Source: Calliopsis andreniformis
Lineage: Eukaryota > Arthropoda > Insecta > Hymenoptera > Andrenidae
Direction: 5' to 3'
Assembly (NCBI RefSeq): GCF_051401765.1
Contig: NW_027480495.1
Location: forward strand, 372,001 to 436,000
Length of the DNA: 64,000 bases
The translations under genes and the position numbers were made by a program. This document shows positions 34,893 through 48,918 of the stretch, one piece after another; the first letter of the stretch is position 1, and the number at the start of each line of letters is the position of its first letter. The notes below the pieces were generated by a model that was not told where the DNA came from, did not search any database, and worked only from the letters and a program-made list of their open reading frames with translations.

Positions 34893-37800
34893 CTCAATCC
34901 TCAATCTTCAATCCTCAATCCTCAATCATCAATTCTCAATCCTCAGTCCTCAATCCTCAGGCCTCAAACATCAATATTCAACCCTCAGTCCTCGACCTCA
35001 ATCCACAAACCTCAATCCTCAATCCTCAGACTTCAATAATCAATATTCAATCTTTAATCCCCAATCCTCAATCCTCAATCCTCAATCCTCAATCCTCAAT
35101 CTTCAACCCTCAATCCTCAATCCTCAATCCTCAATCCTCAGTCACAAATCCTCAATCTTCAATACACAATCGTCAATGTTCAGTCCTGAATCCTCAATCC
35201 TCAATCGACAATCCTCAATATTCAATCCTCAATCCTCAATCCTCAATACTCAATCCTCAATCTTCAATCCTCAATCCTCAATCCTCAATCCTCAATACTC
35301 AATCTTCAATCCCCAATCCTCAATCCTCAATCCTCAATCCTCAACCCTCAATCCTCAACCCTCAGTCCATATCTTCAATTCTCAATTCTCAATCCTCAAT
35401 ACTCAATCCTCAATCTTCAATCCCCAATCATCCATCTCCGATCCTAGATCCTCAATCCCCAATCCACAATCCTTAATCCTCAATCTTCAATCCTCAATCG
35501 CCAGTCCTCAATCTTCAATCCTCTATGCTCAATCCTCAATCCTCAGCCTCAGTCGTCAATCCTCAATCCTCAATCCTCAAACCTCAATCCTCAACCGTCA
35601 GTCCTCGTCAGCAATCCTCAACCCTCAATCCTCGATCCTCAATATTCAATCATCAATAATCAATCTTCAATCCTCAATCATCAGTCCTCAATCCTCAATC
35701 CTCAATCCTCAATATTCAACTCTCAACCCTCAACCATCAATCCTCAATACTCAACCATCAATCCTCAATTCTCAATACTCAATAGAACATCCTGAATTCT
35801 CATGGTTCAATACTCAATTCATAATATTCAATAATCAAATCTCAAACCTCAAGCATCAATTCTCAACACTCAATCCTCATTCCTCAAACCTCAATCCTAA
35901 ACCCTCAGTCCTCATTCTCAATTCTCAATTCTCAATCCTCACTCCTCAATCCTCAATCTTCAATACTCAATCGTCAATCCTTAGTGCTCAATCCTCAATC
36001 CTCAATCCTCGTACCTCAAACTTCAATCCTCAACCCTCACTCCTCACCCTCAATTCTCAATTCTCAATTCTCAATCCTCAATACTCAATCTTCAACCCTC
36101 AATAATCAATCTCCAATCCTACATCCTCAATCCCCAATCCTCAATCCTTAATCCTCAATCTTCAATCCTCAATCTTCAAACCTCAATCCTCAATCCTCAA
36201 TCCTCAATCCTCAATCCCCAATCCTCAATACTCAATCTTCAATCCTCAATCCTCAATCCTCAATCCTCAATCCTCAATCCTCAATCATCAATCCTCAGTC
36301 TTCAATACTCAATCCTCAATCCTCAATCCTCAATCCTCAATACTCAACCATCAATCCTCAATTCTCAATCCTCAATCCTCAATATTCAATCCTCAATACT
36401 CAATCTTCAATACTCAATCCTGGATCCTCAATCCTCAATCCTCAGTTCTCAGTCATAAATCCTCTATCTTCAATACTTAATCGTCAATCCTCAATCCTCA
36501 ATCCTCAATCATCAATCCTCAGTCTTCAATACTCAATCCTCAATCCTCAATCCTCAATCCTCAATACTCAACCATCAATCCTCAATTCTCAATCCTCAAT
36601 CCTCAATATTCAATCCTCAATACTCAATCTTCAATACTCAATCCTGGATCCTCAATCCTCAATCCTCAGTTCTCAGTCATAAATCCTCTATCTTCAATAC
36701 TTAATCGTCAATCCTCAGTCCTCAATCCTCAATCATCAATCCTCGTTCCTCAAACCTCAATCCTCAACCCTCAGTCCATATCTTCAATTCTCAATTCTCA
36801 ATCCTCAATCCTCAATCCTCAATCTTCAATCCCCAATCATCCATCTCCGATCCTAGATCCTCAATCCCCAATCCACAATCCTTAACCCTCAATCTTCAAT
36901 CCTCAATCGCCAGTCCTCAATCTTCAATCCTCTATGCTCAATCCTCAATCCTCAGCCTCAGTCCTCAATCCTCAATCCTCAATCCTCAAACCTCAATCCT
37001 CAACCGTCAGTCCTCGTCAGCAATCCTCAACCCTCAATCCTCGATCCTCTATATTCAATCATCAATAATCAATCTTCAATCCTCAATCATCAGTCCTCAA
37101 TCCTCAATCCTCAATCCTCAATATTCAACTCTCAACCCTCAACCATCAATCCTCAATACTCAACCATCAATCCTCAATTCTCAATACTCAATAGAACATC
37201 CTGAATTCTCATGGTTCAATACTCAATTCATAATATTCAATAATCAAATCTCAAACCTCAAGCATCAATTCTCAACACTCAAACCTCATTCCTCAAACCT
37301 CAATCCTAAACCCTCAGTCCTCATCCTCAATTCTCAATTCTCAATCCTCAATCCTCAATCCTCAATCTTCAATCCTCAATAATCAATCTCCAATTCTAGA
37401 TCTTCAATCCCCAATCTTCAATCCTTAATCCTCAATCCTCAGTCATAAATCCTCAATCTTCAATACTCAATCGTCAATCCTCAGTCCTCAATCCTCAATC
37501 CTCAATCCTCAATCCTCAATATTCATTCCTCAATACTCAATCTTCAACCCTCAATCCTCAATCCTCAATCCTCAATCCTCAATCCTCAGTCATAAATCCT
37601 CAATCTTCAATCCTCAATAATCAATCTCCAATCCTAGATCCTCAATCCCCAATCTTCAATCCTTAATCCTCAACCCTCAGTCATATATCCTCAATCTTCA
37701 ATACTCAATCGTCAATCCTCAGTCCTCAATCCTCAATCCTCAATCCTCAATATTCAATCCTCAATACTCAATCTTCAATCATCAATCCTCAAACCTCAAT

Positions 37801-40800
37801 CCTCAATCCTCAGTTCTCAGTCATAAATCCTCTATCTTCAATACTTGATCGTCAATCCTCAGTCCTCAATCCTCAATCCTCAATCCTCGTTCCTCAAACC
37901 TCAATCCTCAACCCTCAGTCCTCATCCGCAATTCTCAATCCTCAATCTTCAATCCTCAATAATCAATCTCCAATCCTAGATCTTCAATCCCCAATCTTCA
38001 ATCCTTAATCCTCAATCCTCAGTCATAAATCCTCAATCTTCAATACTCAATCGTCAATCCTCAGTCCTCAATCCTCAATCCTCAATCCTCAATCCTCAAT
38101 ATTCATTCCTCAATACTCAATCTTCAATCCTCAATCCTCAATCCTCAATCCTCAATCCTCAATCCGCAGTCATAAATCCTCAATCTTCAATCCTCAATAA
38201 TCAATCTCCAATCCTAGATCCTCAATCCCCAATCTTCAATCCTTAATCCTCAATCCTCAGTCATATATCCTCAATCTTCAATACTCAATCGTCAATCCTC
38301 AGTCCTCAATCCTCAATCCTCAATCCTCAATCCTCAATCCTCAATATTCAATCCTCAATACTCAATCTTCAATCATCAATCCTCAAACCTCAATCCTCAA
38401 TCCTCAGTTCTCAGTCATAAATCCTCTATCTTCAATACTTGATCGTCAATCCTCAGTCCTCAATCCTCAAATCTCAATCCTCAACCGTCAGTCCTCGTCC
38501 TCAATCCTCAAACCTAAATCCTCAATCCTCAATATTCAATCATGAATACTCAATCTTCAATCCTCAATCCTCAATCCTCAATCCTCAATCCTCAATCCTC
38601 AATATTCAACACACAACCCTCAACCAACAATCCTCAATACTCAACCATCAATCCTCAATTCTCAATACTCAATAGAATATCCTGAATTCGCATGGTTCAA
38701 TACTCAATCCACAATATTCAATAACCAAATCTCAATCTTCAATCATGAATACTCAATCTTCAATCCTCAATACTCAATCCTCAATCGTCAATCCTCAATC
38801 CCCAATCCTCAGTCATAAATCCTCAATCTTCAATCCTCAATAATCAATCTCCAATCCTAGATCCTCAATCCCCAATCTTCAATCCTTAATCCTCAATCCT
38901 CAGTCATATATCCTCAATCTTCAATACTAAATCGTCAATCCTCAATCCTCAATCTTCAACCCTCAATCCTCAATCCTCAATCCTCAATCCTCAATCTTCA
39001 ATCCTCAACGATCAATCTCCAATCCTAGATCCTCAATCCCCAATCTTCAATCCTTAATCCTCAATCTTCAATCCTCAATCCCCAGTCCTCAATCTCCAAT
39101 CCTCAATGCTCAATCCTCAATCCTCAATCCTCAGTCCTCAATCCTCAATCCTCAATCCTCAATCCCCAATCGTCAATCTTCAATCCTCAATAATCAACCT
39201 CCAATCCAAGATCCTCAATCCCCAATCTTCAATCCTTAATCCTAAAACTTCAGTCCTCAATCCCCAGTCATCAAGCTTCAATCCTCAATGCTCAATCCTC
39301 AATCCTCAATCCTCAGTACTCAATCCTCAATCCTCAATCCTCAAACCTCAATCCTCAACCGTCAGTCCTCATCCTCCATCCCCAATCCTCAATCCTCAAT
39401 CCTCAATCCGCAATCTTCAATCCTCAATACTCAATATTCAATCCCCAATCCTCAATCGTCAATCCTCAATACTCAATCCTCAGTTCTGAATCCTCATTCT
39501 TCAATCCTCAATACCCAATCCTCAATCTTCAATCCTCAATCCTCAATCATCAATTCTCAATCCTCAATCCACAATCCTCAGGCCTCAAACATCATTATTC
39601 AACCCTCAGTCCTCGTCCTCAATCCACAACCCTCAATCCTCAGTCCTCAACCTTCAATCATCAATATTCAATCTTTAATCCTCAATCCTCAATCCTCAAT
39701 CCTCAATCCTCAATCCTCAATCCTCAATCTTCAACCCTCAATCCTCAATCCTCAATACTCAATCTTCAATCTTCAATCCTCAATAATCAATCTTCAAACC
39801 CCAATCCTCATTTCTCAATCCTCAATCCTCAATGTTCAATCCTCAATACTCAATCTTCAATCCTCAATCCTCAATCCTCAATCCTCAATCCTCATTCTTC
39901 AATCCTCAATACCTAATCCTCAATCTTCAATCCACTATCCTCAATTCGCAATCCTCAATCCTCAATCCTCAGACCTCAAGTATCAATAGTCAGTCCTCAG
40001 TCCTCGTCCTCAATACACAACACTCAGTCATCAATCCTCAATCTTCATTCATCAATATTCTACCTTCAATACTCAGTCCACAATCCTCAATGTTCAATCC
40101 TCAATACCCAATCCTCAATCTTCAATCCTCAATCCTCAGTCCTCAATCCTCAATCCTCAATCCTCAATCCTCAACCCTCAGTCCTCAAATCTCAATCCTG
40201 AATCCTCAATCCTGAATCCTCAATCTTCAGCCCTCAGTCCTCAACAATCAGTTGTCGATCCTCAATCCTCCAAAGAATATCATCAATTCACAGTGCTCAA
40301 TACTCAATACTCAATCTGCAATCTTCAAGTCTCTATCCACAAACATCAATTCTCATCACTCAACCCCCAACACTCAGTCCCCAATCCTCAATATTCAATC
40401 CTCAATCCTCAATCCTCAATCCCCAATCCTCATCCTTCAATCCTCAATACTCAATCTTCAATCCTCAATCCTCAATCGTCAATCCTCAATACTCAATCCT
40501 CAGTTCTGAATCCTCATTCTTCAATCCTCAATACCCAATCCTCAATCTTCAATCCTCAATCCTCAATCATCAATTCTCAATCCTCAATCCACAATCCTCA
40601 GGCCTCAAACATCATTATTCAACCCTCAGTCCTCGTCCTCAATCCACAACCCTCAATCCTCAGTCCTCAACCTTCAATCATCAATATTCAATCTTTAATC
40701 CTCAATCCTCAATCCTCAATCCTCAATCCTCAATCCTCAATCCTCAATCTTCAACCCTCAATCCTCAATCCTCAATACTCAATCTTCAATCTTCAATCCT

Positions 40801-41815
40801 CAATAATCAATCTTCAAACCCCAATCCTCATTTCTCAATCCTCAATCCTCAATGTTCAATCCTCAATACTCAATCTTCAATCCTCAATCCTCAATCCTCA
40901 ATCCTCAATCCCCAATCCTCAATCCTTAATTCTCAATCTTCAATCCTCAATCGCCAGTCCTCAATCATCAATCCTCAATGTTCAATCCTCAATCCTCAAG
41001 TCTCAGTCCTCAATCCTCAATCCTCAATCCTCAATCCTCAAACCTCAATCCTCAACCGTCAGTCCTCGTCCTCAATCCTCAACCCTCAATCCTCAATCCG
41101 TAGTCTTCAATCATCAATTCTCAATGCCCAATAGAATATCCTGAATTCTCAGGATTCTATACTCAAACCTCAAACCTCAACCATCAGCCCTCATTCTCAA
41201 TCCTCAATCCTCAATCCTCAATCCTCAATATTTAATCCTCAATACTCAATCTTCAATACTCAATCCTCAATCCTCAATCCTCATCCTCAATCCTCAGTCA
41301 TAAATCCTCAATCTTCAATACTCAATCGTCAATCCTCAGTCCTCAATCCTCAATCCTCAATCCTCGTTCCTCAAACCTCAATCCTCAACCCTCAGTCCTC
41401 ATCCTCAATTCTCAATTCTCAATCCTCAATCTTCAATCCTCCATCTTCAATCACCAATAATCAATCTCCAATCCTAGATCCTCAATCCCCAATCCTCAAT
41501 CCTTTATCCTCAGTCTTCAATCCTCAATCGCCAGTCCTCAGTCTTCAATACTCAATACTCAATCCTCAATCCTCAATCCTCTATACTCAGCCATCAATCC
41601 TCAATTCTCAATGCTCAATAGAATATTCTGAATTCGCATGGTTCAATACCCTATCCACAATATTCAATAATCAAATCTCAATCCTCAATCTTCAATCCTC
41701 AATACTCAATTTCAATCCTCAATTCTCAGTCCTCAATCCTCAGTCCTCAGTCCTCAGTCGTCAAACCTCAATCCCCGCACCTCAGCCCTCATCCTCAATC
41801 CTCAGTCCTCAATCC
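34893..41815 (+). repeat. 8,018-bp tandem duplication, copy 2 with 1,096-bp deletion
   Basis: This copy is nearly identical to 26875-34892. Differences I noticed are C at 27170 to G at 35188, T at 30148 to G at 38166, and C at 33149 to A at 40071; an exhaustive count was not made. The deletion junction is at about 39409, inside canonical heptamers: upstream sequence follows offset 8,018 and downstream follows 6,922. The copy ends at about 41815, where it passes into CCTCTGTCC, matching 12.19, 45.03 and 46.57 kb. Confidence 0.87.
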
Positions 41816-44800
41816 TCAGTCCTCTGTCCTCAAACCTCAATCCTCAACCCTCAGACATCATCCTCAATCCTCAATCCTCAATCCTCAATCCTCAATCCTC
41901 AATCTTCAATCCTCAATACTCAATCTTCAATCCTCAATCCTCAGTCCTCAAACCTCAATTCTGAATCCTCAATACTCAACCTTCAATCCTCAATCCTCAG
42001 TCCTCAGTACTCAACCATCAACCCTCAATTCTCAATACTCAATAGAATATCCTGAATTCTCAGGATTCAATACTCAAACCTCAACCCTCAACCCTCAGGC
42101 CCCATCCTCCATCCTCAATCCTCAAGCCTCAATCCTCAATCTTCAATCCTCAATACTCAAACTTCAATCCTCAATCCTCAATCCCCAAAACACAATCTTC
42201 AATCCTCAATCCTCAATCCTCAATCCACAATCCTCAATCCTCAGGCATCAATACTCACTCTTCAATACTCAATCCTCAATCCTCAACCCTCAATCCTCAA
42301 TCCTCAACCCTCAATCCTCATTCCTCAAACCTCAATCCTCAACCCTCAGTCCTCATCCTCAATTCTCAATTCTCAATCCTCAATCCTCAATCGTCAATTT
42401 TCAATCCTCAATAATCAATCCCCAATCCTAGATCCTCAATCCCCAATCTTCAATCCTTAATCCTCAATCCTCAGTCATAAATCCTCAATCTTCATTACTC
42501 AATCGTTAATCCTCAATCCTCAATCCTCAATCCTCAATCTTCAATCCTCAATCCTCAATCCTCAATCCTCAATCCTCAATCCTCAACCCTCAATCCACAT
42601 TCCTCAAACCTCAATCCTCAACCCTCAGTCCTCATCCTCAATTCTCAATTCTCAATCCTCAATCCTCAATCCTCAACTCTCAATCTTCAATATTCAATCT
42701 TCAATCATCAATCCTCAATCCTCAATCCTCAATCATCAATCCTCAATCTTCAATACTCAATCCTCAATCCTCAATCCTCAATCCTCAATCCTCAATCCTC
42801 AATACTCAATCCTCAATCTTCAATCCTCAATCCTCAATCCTCAATCCTCAATACTCAATCTTCAATCCTCAATCCTCAATCCTCAATCCTCAATCCTCAA
42901 TCCTCAATCATCAATCCTCAATCTTCAATACTCAATCCTCAATCCTCAATCCTCAATCCTCAATACTCAACCATCAATCCTCAATTCTCAATCCTCAATC
43001 CTCAATATTCAATCCTCAATACTCAATCTTCAATCCTCAATCCTGGATCCTCAATCCTCAATCCTCAAACCTCAGTCATAAATCCTCAATCTTTAATACT
43101 TAATCGTCAATCCTCAGTCCTCAATCCTCAATCATCAATCCTCGTTCCTCAAACCTCAATCCTCAACCCTCAGTCCATATCTTCAATTCTCAATTCTCAA
43201 TCCTCAATACTCAATCCTCAATCTTCGATCCCCAATCATCCATCTCCGATCCTAGATCCTCAATCCCCAATCCACAATCCTTAATCCTCAATCTTCAATC
43301 CTCAATCGCCAGTCCTCAATCTTCAATCCTCTATGCTCAATCCTCAATCCTCAGCCTCAGTCCTCAATCCTCAATCCTCAATCCTCAAACCTCAATCCTC
43401 AACCGTCAGTCCTCGTCAGCAATCCTCAACCCTCAATCCTCGATCCTCAATATTCAATCATCAATAATCAATCTTCAATCCTCAATCATCAGTCCTCAAT
43501 CCTCAATCCTCAATCCTCAATATTCAACTCTCAACCCTCAACCATCAATCCTCAATACTCAACCATCAATCCTCAATTCTCAATACTCAATAGAACATCC
43601 TGAATTCTCATGGTTCAATACTCAATTCATAATATTCAATAATCAAATCTCAAACCTCAAGCATCAATTCTCAACACTCAATCCTCATTCCTCAAACCTC
43701 AATCCTAAACCCTCAGTCCTCATCCTCAATTCTCAATTCTCAATCCTCACTCCTCAATCCTCAATCTTCAATCCTCAATAATCAATCTCCAATCCTAGCT
43801 CTTCAATCCCCAATCGTCAATCCTTAATCCTCAATCTTCAGTCATAAATCCTCAATCTTCAATACTCAATCGTCAATCCTCAGTCCTCAATCCACAATCC
43901 TCAATCCTCAATCCTCAATATTCATTCCTCAATACTCAATCTTCAATCCTCAATCCTCAATCCTGAATCCTGAATCCTCAATCCTCAGTCATAAATCCTC
44001 AATCTTCAATCCTCAATAATCAATCTCCAATCCTAGATCCTCAATCGCCAATCTTCAATCCTTAATCCTCAATCCTCAGTCATATATCCTCAATCTTCAA
44101 TACTCAATCGTCAATCCTCAGTCCTCAATCCTCAATCCTCAATCCTCAATATTCAATCCTCATTACTCAATCTTCAATCATCAATCCTCAAACCTCAATC
44201 CTCAATCCTCAATCCTCAATCCTGAATCTTCAATCCTCAGTCCCCAATCCTCAATCTTCAATCCTCAATCCTCAATCCTCGATCGTCAATCTTCAATACT
44301 CTGTCCTCAGTCCTCAAACGTGAATGCTCAATCCTCTATCCCCAATCCTCAATCCTCAATCCTCTATCATCAATCGTCAATCTTCAATACTCAATACGCA
44401 ATACCCAATGCTCAGTACTCAACCATCAATCCTCAATTATCAATACTCAATAGAATATCCTGAATTCTCAGGATTCAATACTCAATCTTCAATACTCAAT
44501 CCTCAATCCTCAATTCTCAATCCTCAATCCTCAACCCTCAATCCTCATTCCTCAAACCTCAATCCTCAACCCTCAGTCCTCATCCTCAATTCTCAATCCT
44601 CAATCCTCAATCTTCAATCTTCAATCCTCAATCATCAAACCTCAATCCGCTACCGTCAGTCCTCGTCCTCAATCCTCAAACCTCAATCCTCAATCCTCAA
44701 TATTGAATCATCAATACTCAATCTTCAATCCTCAATCCTCAATCCTCAATCCTCAATATTCAGCACACAAACCTCAGCCATCAATCCTGAATACTCAACC

Positions 44801-45659
44801 ATCAATCCACAATTCTCAATACTCAATAGAATATTCTGAATTCGCATGGTTCAATACTCTATCCACAATACTCAATAATCAAATCTCAATCTTCAATCTT
44901 CAATCCTCAATACTCAATTTCAATCCTCAATTCTCAGTCCTCAATCCTCAGTCCTCAGTCCTCAGTCGTCAACCCTCAATCCCCGCAGCTCAGCCCTCAT
45001 CCTCAATCCGCAGTCCTCAATCCTCAGTCCTCTGTCCTCAAACCTCAATCCTCAACCCTCAGACATCATCCTCAATCCTCAATCCTCAATCCTCAATCCT
45101 CAATCTTCAATCCTCAATACTCAATCTTCAATCCTCAATCCTCAGTCCTCAAACCTCAATTCTGAATCCTCAATACTCAACCTTCAATCCTCAATCCTCA
45201 GTCCTCAGTACTCAACCATCAACCCTCAATTCTCAATACTCAATAGAATATCCTGAATTCTCAGGATTCAATACTCAAACCTCAACCCTCAACCCTCAGG
45301 CCCCATCCTCCATCCTCAATCCTCAAGCCTCAATCCTCAATACTCAATCTTCTATCCTCAATCCTCAATCCTCAATCCTCAATCCTCAATCCTCAATCCT
45401 CAATCCTCAATATTGAATACTCAATACTCAATCTTCAATCATCAATCCTCAATCCTCATTCCTCAGTCCTCAATCCTCAGTCATCAATCCTCAATCTTCA
45501 ATACTCAATCGTCAATCCTTAGTCCTCAATCCTCAATCCTCAATCCTCGTTCCTCAAACCTCAATCCTCAACCCTCAGTCCTCACCCTCAATTCTCAATT
45601 CTCAATCATCAATCCTCAATCTTCAATCCTCAATAATCAATCTCCAATCCTACATCCTC
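40907..45659 (+). repeat. 4,753-bp tandem duplication, copy 1
   Basis: TCTTCAATCATC at 41104 and 45857, and islands at 41143/45896 and 41630/46383, are 4,753 bp apart (679 heptamer lengths). The end of this copy meets the start of the next at about 45660. The block contains the CCTGGATCC/CCATAT block (42.5-43.5 kb) and a 2.08-kb stretch (43258-45336) that matches 10411-12496. Islands: 41143, 41630, 42054, 43602, 44462, 44838 and 45255. Confidence 0.85.
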
Positions 45660-48600
45660 AATCCCCAATCCTCAATCCTTAATTCTCAATCTTCAACCCT
45701 CAATCGCCAGTCCTCAATCATCAATCCTCAATGTTCAATCCTCAATCCTCAAGTCTCAGTCCTCAATCCTCAATCCTCAATCCTCAATCCTCAAACCTCA
45801 ATCCTCAACCGTCAGTCCTCGTCCTCAATCCTCAACCCTCAATCCTCAATCCTCAGTCTTCAATCATCAATTCTCAATGCCCAATAGAATATCCTGAATT
45901 CTCAGGATTCTATACTCAAACCTCAAACCTCAACCATCAGCCCTCATTCTCAATCCTCAATCCTCAATCCTCAATCCTCAATATTTAATCCTCAATACTC
46001 AATCTTCAATACTCAATCCTCAATCCTCAATCCTCATCCTCAATCCTCAGTCATAAATCCTCAATCTTCAATACTCAATCGTCAATCCTCAGTCCTCAAT
46101 CCTCAATCCTCAATCCTCGTTCCTCAAACCTCAATCCTCAACCCTCAGTCCTCATCCTCAATTCTCAATTCTCAATCCTCAATCTTCAATCCTCCATCTT
46201 CAATCACCAATAATCAATCTCCAATCCTAGATCCTCAATCCCCAATCCTCAATCCTTTATCCTCAGTCTTCAATCCTCAATCGCCAGTCCTCAGTCTTCA
46301 ATACTCAATACTCAATCCTCAATCCTCAATCCTCTATACTCAGCCATCAATCCTCAATTCTCAATGCTCAATAGAATATTCTGAATTCGCATGGTTCAAT
46401 ACCCTATCCACAATATTCAATAATCAAATCTCAATCCTCAATCTTCAATCCTCAATACTCAATTTCAATCCTCAATTCTCAGTCCTCAATCCTCAGTCCT
46501 CAGTCCTCAGTCGTCAAACCTCAATCCCCGCACCTCAGCCCTCATCCTCAATCCTCAGTCCTCAATCCTCAGTCCTCTGTCCTCAAACCTCAATCCTCAA
46601 CCCTCAGACATCATCCTCAATCCTCAATCCTCAATCCTCAATCCTCAATCTTCAATCCTCAATACTCAATCTTCAATCCTCAATCCTCAGTCCTCAAACC
46701 TCAATTCTGAATCCTCAATACTCAACCTTCAATCCTCAATCCTCAGTCCTCAGTACTCAACCATCAACCCTCAATTCTCAATACTCAATAGAATATCCTG
46801 AATTCTCAGGATTCAATACTCAAACCTCAACCCTCAACCCTCAGGCCCCATCCTCCATCCTCAACCCTCAAGCCTCAATCCTCAATCTTCAATCCTCAAT
46901 ACTCAAACTTCAATCCTCAATCCTCAATCCCCAAAACACAATCTTCAATCCTCAATCCTCAATCCTCAATCCACAATCCTCAATCCTCAGGCATCAATAC
47001 TCACTCTTCAATACTCAATCCTCAATCCTCAACCCTCAATCCTCAATCCTCAACCCTCAATCCTCATTCCTCAAACCTCAATCCTCAACCCTCAGTCCTC
47101 ATCCTCAATTCTCAATTCTCAATCCTCAATCCTCAATCGTCAATTTTCAATCCTCAATAATCAATCCCCAATCCTAGATCCTCAATCCCCAATCTTCAAT
47201 CCTCAATCCTCAATCCTCAATCCTCAATCCTCAATCCTCAACCCTCAATCCACATTCCTCAAACCTCAATCCTCAACCCTCAGTCCTCATCCTCAATTCT
47301 CAATTCTCAATCCTCAATCCTCAATCCTCAACTCTCAATCTTCAATATTCAATCTTCAATCATCAATCCTCAATCCTCAATCCTCAATCATCAATCCTCA
47401 ATCTTCAATACTCAATCCTCAATCCTCAATCCTCAATCCTCAATCCTCAATCCTCAATACTCAATCCTCAATCTTCAATCCTCAATCCTCAATCCTCAAT
47501 CCTCAATACTCAATCTTCAATCCTCAATCCTCAATCCTCAATCCTCAATCCTCAATCCTCAATCATCAATCCTCAATCTTCAATACTCAATCCTCAATCC
47601 CCAATCCTCAATCCTCAATACTCAACCATCAATCCTCAATTCTCAATCCTCAATCCTCAATATTCAATCCTCAATACTCAATCTTCAATCCTCAATCCTG
47701 GATCCTCAATCCTCAATCCTCAATCCTCAGTCATAAATCCTCAATCTTTAATACTTAATCGTCAATCCTCAGTCCTCAATCCTCAATCATCAATCCTCGT
47801 TCCTCAAACCTCAATCCTCAACCCTCAGTCCATATCTTCAATTCTCAATTCTCAATCCTCAATACTCAATCCTCAATCTTCAATCCCCAATCATCCATCT
47901 CCGATCCTAGATCCTCAATCCCCAATCCACAATCCTTAATCCTCAATCTTCAATCCTCAATCGCCAGTCCTCAATCTTCAATCCTCTATGCTCAATCCTC
48001 AATCCTCAGCCTCAGTCCTCAATCCTCAACCCTCAATCCTCAAACCTCAATCCTCAACCGTCAGTCCTCGTCAGCAATCCTCAACCCTCAATCCTCGATC
48101 CTCAATATTCAATCATCAATAATCAATCTTCAATCCTCAATCATCAGTCCTCAATCCTCAATCCTCAATCCTCAATATTCAACTCTCAACCCTCAACCAT
48201 CAATCCTCAATACTCAACCATCAATCCTCAATTCTCAATACTCAATAGAACATCCTGAATTCTCATGGTTCAATACTCAATTCATAATATTCAATAATCA
48301 AATCTCAAACCTCAAGCATCAATTCTCAACACTCAATCCTCATTCCTCAAACCTCAATCCTAAACCCTCAGTCCTCATCCTCAATTCTCAATTCTCAATC
48401 CTCACTCCTCAATCCTCAATCTTCAATCCTCAATAATCAATCTCCAATCCTAGCTCTTCAATCCCCAATCTTCAATCCTTAATCCTCAATCCTCAGTCAT
48501 AAATCCTCAATCTTCAATACTCAATCGTCAATCCTCAGTCCTCAATCCACAATCCTCAATCCTCAATCCTCAATATTCATTCCTCAATACTCAATCTTCA

Positions 48601-48918
48601 ATCCTCAATCCTCAATCCTGAATCCTCAATCCTCAATCCTCAGTCATAAATCCTCAATCTTCAATCCTCAATAATCAATCTCCAATCCTAGATCCTCAAT
48701 CGCCAATCTTCAATCCTTAATCCTCAATCCTCAGTCATATATCCTCAATCTTCAATACTCAATCGTCAATCCTCAGTCCTCAATCCTCAATCCTCAATCC
48801 TCAATCCTCAATATTCAATCCTCATTAATCAATCTTCAATCATCAATCCTCAAACCTCAATCCTCAATCCTCAATACTCAATCCTGAATCTTCAATCCTC
48901 AGTCCCCAATCCTCAATC
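45660..48918 (+). repeat. 4,753-bp tandem duplication, copy 2 (deleted, truncated)
   Basis: The offset to copy 1 steps from 4,753 to 4,746 near 46.8 kb, to 4,655 after 47.2 kb (loss of 91 bp, 13 heptamers), then to 4,662 near 48.8 kb. All steps are multiples of seven. Identity ends near 48918, so the last 1.4 kb of copy 1 has no counterpart here. Islands: 45896, 46383, 46800 and 48257. Confidence 0.83.
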
